From a virus: a stretch of 42,228 nt of DNA. The stretch lies in IMG/VR virus record IMGVR_UViG_3300009094_000185, positions 1 to 42,228 of that record; one strand, written 5' to 3'. The translations under genes and the position numbers were made by a program. The notes beneath the pieces are model-generated. The model worked only from the letters and a program-made list of their open reading frames with translations. It made no database searches and was not told the DNA's origin. This document shows, piece after piece, positions 1 to 7,900 of the stretch (positions within the stretch are counted from its first letter, which is position 1; every line of letters begins with the position of its first letter).

Positions 1-2
1 AT

Positions 3-83
3 TTATTTATTGAAGTTAAGCGTCAGTCTGGATTCGTAGCTCCGGGCGAAAGTGACATAGAAGAATTGATCATAAGAAAATGA
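3..83 (+). CDS. 3' end of a truncated gene, possibly nuclease-like
   Basis: The reading frame is open from the window edge to a TGA at 81-83 and gives 26 residues containing FIEVKRQSG. The next small ORF starts at 80 with an ATGA overlap, as expected of a real upstream gene in a phage operon. The hydrophobic-Glu-Val-Lys core resembles the E-x-K strand of VRR-NUC and related PD-(D/E)XK nucleases, but too little is visible to assign a family. The start lies outside the window. Confidence 0.4.
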   Translation, partial: LFIEVKRQSGFVAPGESDIEELIIRK

Positions 84-199
84 CTATAAGGGAACGCATT
101 CACTACAATCGACTCAGCCGCATTCATGATGAGGGCCAGGGTCTAATATACGCATGGATCATGTCTATAATCGATGAGGTGTTCAGACATGGAACATAA
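80..199 (+). CDS. small ORF between partial gene and DNA polymerase
   Basis: A 39-codon ORF, beginning MTIRERIHYN, overlaps the preceding stop by ATGA and runs 11 nt into the polymerase gene. It has no signal peptide or recognisable motif; the middle (GLIYAWIMSIIDEVF) could form a hydrophobic helix. The start is supported only by the overlap geometry. It could be a translational coupler rather than a functional protein. Confidence 0.4.
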   Translation: MTIRERIHYNRLSRIHDEGQGLIYAWIMSIIDEVFRHGT

Positions 200-2801
200 A
201 TATGTCCCTGGTATGGGCAGTATAGGTGCCAAGCTAATGATACTTGGCGAGGCACCCGCGCGTGAGGAAACTATACAAGGTAAACCATTCGTCGGCGCTT
301 CTGGCCGTGAACTAGACCGCTTGTTAAGTGATGCTGGTATTCGGCGTGGTGAATGCTGGATAAGTAATGTCTGCAAGTATGAAGTCCCTCCAAACGAATT
401 TCGCAAAAAGCTGCCATTCCATATCCGCGCTCGGGATCATGGCATTGATATGGACCAGCAGCTAGCAGAGTTGAGGACAGAGATTGAAGAAATTAAGCCT
501 AACACAATACTCGCTCTCGGTGGGACTGCTCTATGGGCATTGTCCGGGAAAACTAAAATATCACTACACCGAGGCTCTATCATGTGGGGTATGGGGCGTA
601 AGTTTGTTCCTACCTATCATCCCGCGCATCTGTTACATAGTGCTGCGGGTGGAGAAATCAAAGGTTATTGGAACCGACAAGTAATGATATTCGACATGAA
701 GCGGGCACATGTCGAGTCACTGACTCCGACATTAGAATTGCCTAGCCGCACTCTCCAGATATGTCGAAACTCCGGTGAACTATATCAGTTTCTCGACAGA
801 TATAAAGACTGTAAGAAACTGTCAGTTGATATAGAGGCAGGTGGTCATTGCCTGCCCATCTGTGTCGGACTCTCATTCAACAAGTCTCATGGTATGTGTA
901 TTCCCTTGTGGAATAAGGATAGCATATCAGACATACCTACTTCAGACCTTGCAACTATATGGCTGATGTTAGCCAAGATTCTATGGGAGAAACAAATTGT
1001 CGGACAGAATTTCAATTACGACCGGGACAAACTTCGCAGACTCGGTTTTGCCATCCAACGTATCCACTCTGATACATTACTCAAGGCATTTGCTATTAAC
1101 CCTGAACTCCCAAAAGGGCTTGCATTCCTTACATCTATCTATACCCGAGAACCCTACTACAAAGACGAGGGTATGTATGAGGGGGAACTTAGAGATTTAT
1201 TCATGGGGTGCGCGCGTGATAGTTGTGTCACGCTCGAAATAGAAGAAGCGATGGATGAGGATGTAGATGAATTGGGTGTAAGGAAGTTCTATGAGAATTT
1301 CCTAATGACACTACCCGACTTCTATGCCGAGATAGAGAATAATGGATTCGACGTGAATGAGAGAGTGCGAAGTGAACTAGTACAGAAGTATGTAGAGTGG
1401 GATGAACGACTCGGATTTGAGATGTTCCAACTCGCAGGCGCGGATGTCAATCCATCATCTCCATTGCAGGTTCACAAGCTACTATTCGATGACTGGAAAC
1501 TACCCTACAGACAAGGAACAGGTGAGGAGGAGCTAACTGCTCTGTTAAATCTTCAGACAGGTGTTAAGTTCCCTGCACATAGAGAATGGATAGAGAAGTG
1601 TTTGGAGCGTCGGCGCGTGCGTAAGACGATAAACACTTATCTAATGGCGATTCCAGACTTCGATGGTAAGATGCGGACTACCTGTTTTATGTGCCTCGAA
1701 ACAGGTCGCACTTCTACAGGTCAGCAAGATCCCCCAATAAGACCCCTCGTAGATACAGTCGGTAAAGGTGCCAAGAAAGACATGAAAGTTATGGGCACAG
1801 CGTTTCAGGTATTCACTAAGCATGGTGATATCGGAGCTGATGTGCGTTCAATGTATGAACCTGAGCGCGGCTATATCTTCGTCCAACTTGACTCGTCACA
1901 AGCTGAAGCGCGTGTAGTGTTCAATCTCGCAGGTGATGAACAAGCATTAAAGGATATTGATGAGCACGATTACCACGCTCTCACTGCTTCTTGGTTTTTC
2001 GGTGGCACTGAATCTGATTACTCTAAGAAGGTATTGGGTTATGAAAGCCCTATTAGATTCGCAGGGAAAACTCTCCGCCATGCGGGGCATCTTGCAGCAG
2101 GCAAACGACGCGCAGCTACAGAACTTAACACGCAAGCCCGTAAGTACAAGATTCCGATTACTGTTAATGAGGCTACTGCTGAAAGGGCTTTAAAGATATT
2201 CCACGCCAAACAGCCTAAGATCCAGCAAGTGTTCCATCATGAAGTAATCGAATGCATTAAACACAACCGGCGCTTGATTGCGCCTCTGCCTTGGGGGATT
2301 GATGCAGAACGAGGTGGTGTGCGTATATTCTATGAACGATGGGGTGACGACTTATTCCGAGAGGGACTCGCCTATCTCCCACAACGAGCTGTCACTGATA
2401 ATACCAAAGCGGCTGGTATCAGAATTAAGAGAGGATTCCCAGAGGCGAAAATCATTCTTGAAGCACATGACGCACTTCTTTTCGCAGTGCGAATCGAGTA
2501 TCTCGACGACTTTATCCCTCTAGCTAAGAAGGAGATGGAGCGTCCGATTAACTTCCTTCATTGTAGCTTACCACGTCGCTACCTGAAGATTCCATGTGAC
2601 GTGGAAGTAGGCGAGAACTATCGTGACCTAAAGAAATTCAGTCGGAAGGATGAGCCAGTTAAGATTGAACTACCTGAACAAATACGTGCAAGACCACTAA
2701 CTGTAACTGAACAATTCCTAATGACTGATGAAGATGTAAGAGATGAAATGTTCAGGAAAAGAGAAACTAGTAAAACAGCAGATGATGACATTCCATTCTA
2801 A
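189..2801 (+). CDS. uracil-DNA glycosylase / family A DNA polymerase fusion
   Basis: Replicative DNA polymerase of the phage, about 870 aa. Residues ~15-155 carry family-4-like uracil-DNA glycosylase motifs: GEAPAREE, GKPFVGASGREL and a late YHPAHLL. A proofreading 3'-5' exonuclease follows at ~215-355, with Exo I DIE, Exo II GQNFNYD and Exo III ARDS. The C-terminal half is a PolA palm/fingers with motif A LDSSQAEAR, a motif B-like GKTLRHAGHLAAGK and motif C AHDA. Motif C is HDA instead of the usual HDE. There is no 5'-3' exonuclease domain. An in-frame ATG lies at 174, but the ATG at 189 has GAGGTG 8 nt upstream and is preferred. SPO1-type phage polymerases are known to carry a comparable N-terminal UDG-like domain. 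The family-4 Fe-S cysteine pattern is not obvious, so glycosylase activity is uncertain. Confidence 0.9.
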   Translation: MEHKYVPGMGSIGAKLMILGEAPAREETIQGKPFVGASGRELDRLLSDAGIRRGECWISNVCKYEVPPNEFRKKLPFHIRARDHGIDMDQQLAELRTEIEEIKPNTILALGGTALWALSGKTKISLHRGSIMWGMGRKFVPTYHPAHLLHSAAGGEIKGYWNRQVMIFDMKRAHVESLTPTLELPSRTLQICRNSGELYQFLDRYKDCKKLSVDIEAGGHCLPICVGLSFNKSHGMCIPLWNKDSISDIPTSDLATIWLMLAKILWEKQIVGQNFNYDRDKLRRLGFAIQRIHSDTLLKAFAINPELPKGLAFLTSIYTREPYYKDEGMYEGELRDLFMGCARDSCVTLEIEEAMDEDVDELGVRKFYENFLMTLPDFYAEIENNGFDVNERVRSELVQKYVEWDERLGFEMFQLAGADVNPSSPLQVHKLLFDDWKLPYRQGTGEEELTALLNLQTGVKFPAHREWIEKCLERRRVRKTINTYLMAIPDFDGKMRTTCFMCLETGRTSTGQQDPPIRPLVDTVGKGAKKDMKVMGTAFQVFTKHGDIGADVRSMYEPERGYIFVQLDSSQAEARVVFNLAGDEQALKDIDEHDYHALTASWFFGGTESDYSKKVLGYESPIRFAGKTLRHAGHLAAGKRRAATELNTQARKYKIPITVNEATAERALKIFHAKQPKIQQVFHHEVIECIKHNRRLIAPLPWGIDAERGGVRIFYERWGDDLFREGLAYLPQRAVTDNTKAAGIRIKRGFPEAKIILEAHDALLFAVRIEYLDDFIPLAKKEMERPINFLHCSLPRRYLKIPCDVEVGENYRDLKKFSRKDEPVKIELPEQIRARPLTVTEQFLMTDEDVRDEMFRKRETSKTADDDIPF

Positions 2802-2812
2802 GAAGTAGAAAA

Positions 2813-4090
2813 TTGACATGGCTAGAAAAACTACTCTCCCAACACTCGGAGCTGGAAAGTCCAACCAACTTTTGGTTGTGGGGCGGTATGGCAGCAATAT
2901 CTGCCGTAGTGAAAGACAACGTATGGATTAATCGGCAGATATACAACTTGTATCCCAACATCTACGTCATGTTTCATGCGGAGTCGGGGCTGAAAAAGGG
3001 TCCGCCTATAAGCATGGCGAAACAATTGGTGCGCGGTGTGAACAACACCCGTATTATCAGTGGGCGTAGCTCTATCCAAGGTATTCTCAAGGAGATGGGA
3101 ACGGCACAGACACAACCTGGAGGAAAGGTAATAGCTAAATCGACGGCGTTTATATGTAGTTCAGAGTTGACTAGTTCCATAGTTGAGGACAAAGTAGCGA
3201 CCGACATTCTGACCGACTTGTATGACAGACAATACAACATCGGTGAGTGGCGATCACTACTGAAGATGGAGCAGTTCAATCTGAAAGACCCTACAATTAC
3301 AATGCTAACCGCGACGAATGAGGCGCACTCGAATGACTTCTTTGGAAAGAAGGACTTACATGGAGGATACTTCGCTAGGACATTTGTAATCTCCGAAACT
3401 AAACGCAACCGTGCCAATTCATTACTCGTTCCATTAACAAATCCACCGAAGTATGCAGAGTCAATAGAGTATTTAAAGACAATTGGAAAGTTGTCAGGAC
3501 CATTCAAACCACTCGCACAGAAAGAGGAGACAGAAGAATACAATAGGCCACATATTGAAAGGGAAACAGGTGAGACAGCTTACTTCACACATGCAGGACT
3601 AAGATACCAACAATGGTATGATGGATTCATTGACCAGATGGAAACTCAGGAAATGAAAGATGAGACTGGGACATTGAATCGATTTGGTGATAGCGTATTA
3701 AAGGTAGCAATGCTACTTAGTCTGAGCCGCAGTCCAGAGCTATACATCGACTTCGATTCGATGGAATTAGCTATCTCCTATTGTGAGAAGTTAATAGGTA
3801 ACGTGAGGGAGATGACTCATGGAAGGAAAGGATTGAGTGAAGCAAAGCACATCAAGAATCTCATCATCAAGGAATTCTTAGCTCGACCTACACATCAAAT
3901 AAGTCGAGCATTACTACTCAAGAATATGTGGTCACACTACAAGGAGGCGAGTGAACTAGATGAGATCATGCTATCATTCGACCAGTCTGGTGTAATCAAG
4001 ATGGAATCGATAGGGAATCAAATCATCTATGTCATGCCTGACATAGTAGTGAAGGAATATTCTCGATTGTTTGCAGGGAAAAGCAGATGA
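2813..4090 (+). CDS. DUF3987-like helicase/ATPase
   Basis: A 425-aa protein opening with TWLEKLLSQHSELESP and a Walker-A-like FHAESGLKKGPP at residues ~54-65, as in phage DUF3987 proteins that sit beside the DNA polymerase and probably act as replicative helicases. The canonical Ser/Thr after the P-loop lysines is Gly here, so ATP binding should be tested. The C-terminal ~80 residues look like a winged-helix segment. The frame opens with TTG at 2813; the ATG at 2818 is out of frame, and the next in-frame Met is 25 residues inside the conserved region, so TTG is the likely start. It lies 11 bp after the polymerase stop. Replicative role is inferred from context. Confidence 0.7.
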   Translation: MTWLEKLLSQHSELESPTNFWLWGGMAAISAVVKDNVWINRQIYNLYPNIYVMFHAESGLKKGPPISMAKQLVRGVNNTRIISGRSSIQGILKEMGTAQTQPGGKVIAKSTAFICSSELTSSIVEDKVATDILTDLYDRQYNIGEWRSLLKMEQFNLKDPTITMLTATNEAHSNDFFGKKDLHGGYFARTFVISETKRNRANSLLVPLTNPPKYAESIEYLKTIGKLSGPFKPLAQKEETEEYNRPHIERETGETAYFTHAGLRYQQWYDGFIDQMETQEMKDETGTLNRFGDSVLKVAMLLSLSRSPELYIDFDSMELAISYCEKLIGNVREMTHGRKGLSEAKHIKNLIIKEFLARPTHQISRALLLKNMWSHYKEASELDEIMLSFDQSGVIKMESIGNQIIYVMPDIVVKEYSRLFAGKSR

Positions 4091-4326
4091 CACCAATAAA
4101 TGCTGACGGCGAAGTAATAGAAGAATTAAAAGCTGAGATAGAAGTATTAAAAGCAGAGAATAAACGGCTCACTGAGGCGCTCCAGACGGCGCGAGCGGCA
4201 TTGCGGGCCGTGTTAACGTTACCGCGTCCGCGCGGAGACTACGGTGGGCCGGTGTGGGCGCAATGGGATGATACGTTGCTACAGATTGGGGCCGCCCTAC
4301 GCACCGCAAGGGAGAGAAAGAAATGA
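4087..4326 (+). CDS. small coiled-coil protein
   Basis: 79 aa, starting on the ATGA overlap with the helicase stop. Residues ~8-45 (EEIEVLKAENKRLTEALQ-type heptads) predict a coiled coil; the rest is Arg-rich with a WAQWDDTLLQIG segment. Similar short coiled-coil ORFs are common between phage replication genes. No enzymatic motif is seen. Its 3' end overlaps the next gene by ATGA, so it is part of the same operon. Confidence 0.6.
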   Translation: MTPINADGEVIEELKAEIEVLKAENKRLTEALQTARAALRAVLTLPRPRGDYGGPVWAQWDDTLLQIGAALRTARERKK

Positions 4327-4511
4327 TAATTCCTCTACCTAAACACACTGAATACGAGGTAGTATCGACAGCAGAGCAAGACTATGAGTGGATTCGATCA
4401 TATTGGAACTGTCCACCTTGGAGATGTATATGCGGGCACACGATGTTCGGACGTATGCCCCACTGTATACACTGCAAACAACCAAGACCTACATCATACG
4501 TCGAGTCATAG
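4323..4511 (+). CDS. small zinc-ribbon protein
   Basis: 62 aa, coupled to the preceding gene by ATGA. The C-terminal half has four cysteines arranged CIC ... CIHC (WRCICGHTMF ... HCIHCKQPRP), like a RanBP2-type or rubredoxin-like zinc ribbon. Such modules bind nucleic acid or protein. It lacks any other domain. Function unknown. Confidence 0.6.
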   Translation: MIIPLPKHTEYEVVSTAEQDYEWIRSYWNCPPWRCICGHTMFGRMPHCIHCKQPRPTSYVES

Positions 4512-4515
4512 CTTT

Positions 4516-4731
4516 GTGCGCGATAATCACATCGAAGTAATTAGGAAGCTGTTACAATTCCAATACAAATCACTGGGATATGGCAAATTCGCCTGTTCCT
4601 CATGTGGCTCTCTGAAGTATGTAGATTATGGAGACCAAGATGTTCCAATGACTGAGAATGCAGAGGAATGTAGTAAGAATTGTCCGTGGAGACTTGCTAA
4701 GGAGATTATAAATGCTCAGTCCAGTATTTGA
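4516..4731 (+). CDS. small cysteine-rich (zinc-finger-like) protein
   Basis: A 71-aa protein is obtained from the GTG at 4516, just after the previous stop. The longer frame from ATG 4384 would overlap the previous gene by 128 nt and is unlikely. It contains CSSC and, 25 residues later, CSKNC, a plausible Cys4 zinc site. No clear ribosome binding site precedes the GTG; coupling to the preceding stop may be used. The next gene starts 20 nt inside it. Confidence 0.5.
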   Translation: MRDNHIEVIRKLLQFQYKSLGYGKFACSSCGSLKYVDYGDQDVPMTENAEECSKNCPWRLAKEIINAQSSI

Positions 4732-4912
4732 AGTGAAGCTAGTTCCGAAAGATCCCAAGGCGTCGATCGTTTACATCGTCGTGCGTGTAGATGATTCCTT
4801 GAACCTTGATGATTCAGATAAACTCTTAGACTTCATGGAAGCTCAGTTTCCCATGTATCAGGTGGAACATATCATCGCTGGATATAAACAGACTTCAGAG
4901 CCAGTCAAATGA
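4712..4912 (+). CDS. hypothetical protein
   Basis: 66 aa with a good Shine-Dalgarno (AAGGAG) before the ATG. Alternating hydrophobic stretches (VFEVKLVP, IVYIVVRVDDS) and a helical middle suggest a small alpha/beta fold. It is the last gene of the rightward arm. Its TGA abuts, with no gap, the TGA of the huge leftward gene. No family recognised. Confidence 0.55.
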   Translation: MLSPVFEVKLVPKDPKASIVYIVVRVDDSLNLDDSDKLLDFMEAQFPMYQVEHIIAGYKQTSEPVK

Positions 4913-4918
4913 TCATTT
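4907..4918. terminator. 12-bp palindrome carrying both convergent stop codons
   Basis: AAATGATCATTT is a perfect palindrome. The rightward gene ends with its TGA at 4910-4912 and the leftward gene with its TGA at 4913-4915, so one symmetric site supplies both stops. There is no room here for a conventional terminator. Whether the palindrome affects transcription is unknown. Confidence 0.35.
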
Positions 4919-7900
4919 ACCACCAAATAATTGCCAATTTCTTGGATCTACTACATCTCTTAATCCACCCCCCGTAACAACCCAATCGTACTCTTTAGGT
5001 ACAATCTTTGCGATACTCTCACCCTTTTCATATATCTGCGAACCACCACCCAACAATACAGGTGGCATCATCACAGGCAGCAGATTCGGATCTTCCTTCA
5101 ATATTTCAATGGTATCCTGTATTGCCAATGGAATGAACAACTGAGCAGTGCGATCATACACATGGAACGGATTGTATTGAGACGCATCCCACAAGTCATA
5201 GCCGAATTTCGTCATTGGATTTAGCTTATTCACCATGAACCTTTGCATTGCACTTCTCTGTGTTTCAGGTCTAAATCCCTGACCATATGCATGTCGCTGC
5301 TGAGATGCAGACGATCTATACATACCACTCCACATACGGTTAGCAGCTACGTAGAACTGTTGGAATCCGCCTCCCAAATCCAACCGCGTGTTACCAATCC
5401 TCATCTTACCAAAGTCTGCACTCTCCTCATCATCACTCACCGTTGCATCATACCCTAATGCTTGGGTTGCAACCTTAGTCAACTGGGTCATCATATACCA
5501 TGCCGAAGCAGTGGCAAGTGCGGACTTCATGTAAGCCTTACGCACTTGAGGAGGCGCCATGACATAGGTAGCCGGACTCAACATCCTCATTCTACTGAAC
5601 ATATTTCGTGGCGAGAATAGAAGGTATCTAAGTCCGCTCGCAGCTTTCTCCAAATTCAATGCAGGCGCACCTGGGATTGGAACAATGTCCAATTTCAATG
5701 GCGCGCGTCCTGTAGCAGTATTGATGAAGTCACCAATAGCCTTAGCTAGTGGTAGATTGTTATACGCATTCAACTCTGCTGCTTCTTGAGGTGTAAATGA
5801 TTGCTTCCTAAGTCCGGGTCTAGCTGAACCAGTAGTCTCTGCTTCAATAGCCATCTTCTGAGATGCATCGAACATCCTCTTAGCTGTATTCGCTCTCAGA
5901 TGATTCAAGAATGTAGCGGCTGCTCTGTTACTAACCTTAGCTACTTTGCCCCATGTCTGACGATATTTTTCTGAGAATTTACCTAAGTTACCACCTGTTT
6001 CAATCCATCCTGAAGCTATAGCATTCTCACTCGCGCTGACACTGGTTCCTTCAATCAGTGGTATTCCAGCTTCTTCAGCGAATGACTTCTGCCACTTACC
6101 AGTTGTCTCATCAAATCTCTTTTGATAGATGTCCATTGATCGAATCTGATCATCTACCATCTTAGCGCGTTCAGCAGTAAATCCATGTGTGAACATGGTT
6201 TTAAGTGCGGAGCGCCATTCCGGAGTAAAGATAGTCGGTAGCCCCTGTCTTAATGGCATCGACACATCAGCTATAGTAGTCGCCGCAGTAGGCAGGCCCA
6301 GTATCTCCTCGAATGTTGACGGTTCTTTATTCGGTCCGCGCTTAAAAAAGTTGGTGATAGTATTTCTTATACCTTCAAGTTTAATCCACTCACGCGGATC
6401 AAACATTCTTGGATCTATTGCCCCGCTCTCAGGATCAATCTTCGGCGCAGTATCAGGAGTAAAATGTTTCTGAATATCTTTCCTTGATCTAATTTGACCA
6501 AATCCAAATCGTTCATTTTCTTCTACTTTTAATCTTCTAGCCTTGTCTAATGAATCCATAGCCCATGCATGAAGCATTTCAGCTTCATCAGGATCAGCAA
6601 CCCTTTCTGAAGCAGCCTTCATTTCATTGGAAGCAAGTCGTGCTTCACTCTCAGTTTTTTGAGCTTCAATTAATTTCTGTACATGCGCATCCAACGCTCG
6701 CATGTTTGGTTCATTATCACTAATTCCACCTTTTATAATTCTTTGTAGCTCTTTCGTTGCTTCAAATAAATTCTTAGGTGCTGTTGGCGTAGCAAATTTA
6801 GCAACTCTGCCTCTCGTTTCACCTGATGTAGGTCCATATTCATTTGAATCAAATGGACCCCTATTCACAGCACTCTCTAGTGGAAGTGGCATCTGTTCGC
6901 CACCTGCAAAGTCTAGATTAGGTTGCTCAGGTAGAGTCTCCAACTCCGCAGCAGTTCTCGGCTGTCTAGCTGCTCTAGGCTCAAATGGTAATTCAGGCTG
7001 TGGCCCAGCATCAGACCCCATGTTTGCGATTAATTCCGCCAAATCTTCGGGCGTCCTAATTCTTACAGGCTGACCCTCATATTGCTTCATCTTCATTAGT
7101 CGTGCTATGAGATTAGCAAGTTCAGCTGAGTTTACGTCAATACCAGCCCTGACTTTATCACTGATTGATTCAATGAGATTAGCAGTATGTTGACTAATAG
7201 TACCAGAAGCCTCAGCTGCATCTAGTTCAACTAGTTTCATGCCTACTTGATACACTGCTCTACCTAACAGTCCTCCTCTATTTACTCTACCAGTGACATG
7301 ACCAGTAGTAGGATCATATGTGTCCTTAAATCTATCAGCTGCAAGAGTACCAACTTTTCTGGTACCATCTGCTCCCTGTGTAATAATTGCCGTTACAACT
7401 GGTTTACCATCTGGTCCCCTGTATGTAACCCTATATCTCCCATAATAATCAGTTGGAGTAGGACTATGATACCCTTCCTTCACTATTTCTAATCCAGGAG
7501 TTCCATTTGGTATATGATGTAATTCCCTTCTAGCCCAGCCATCCCAAGTTGGATCCCATTGTGCTAGTGATATCTTTTCCCTCTTTAATTGTTCAGGACT
7601 CATCTGTGCCCGTGCCTGACGTGTATGATACGAGGCTCGGGCTAATCTATCATAGGGTTCCTCACCCATCTGAATTGGGCCTTTATAGGGCGGTTGCGGA
7701 CCTTCTACAATTGGAATACTTTCGGCTGCTGTTTTATTTTGCAGATTGAGTGGTTCCTGAACTTCTCCACCACCCATCTTCCTTTCGATATTTTGTAATA
7801 TACCTTCAATATGACTTTGAGAAGCATAATCACCTGAATCTAATGCATCCTGGAATTCAGTTAGCAATCTGCTTCGTATTTCTGTCAGATCAGATAGTCT

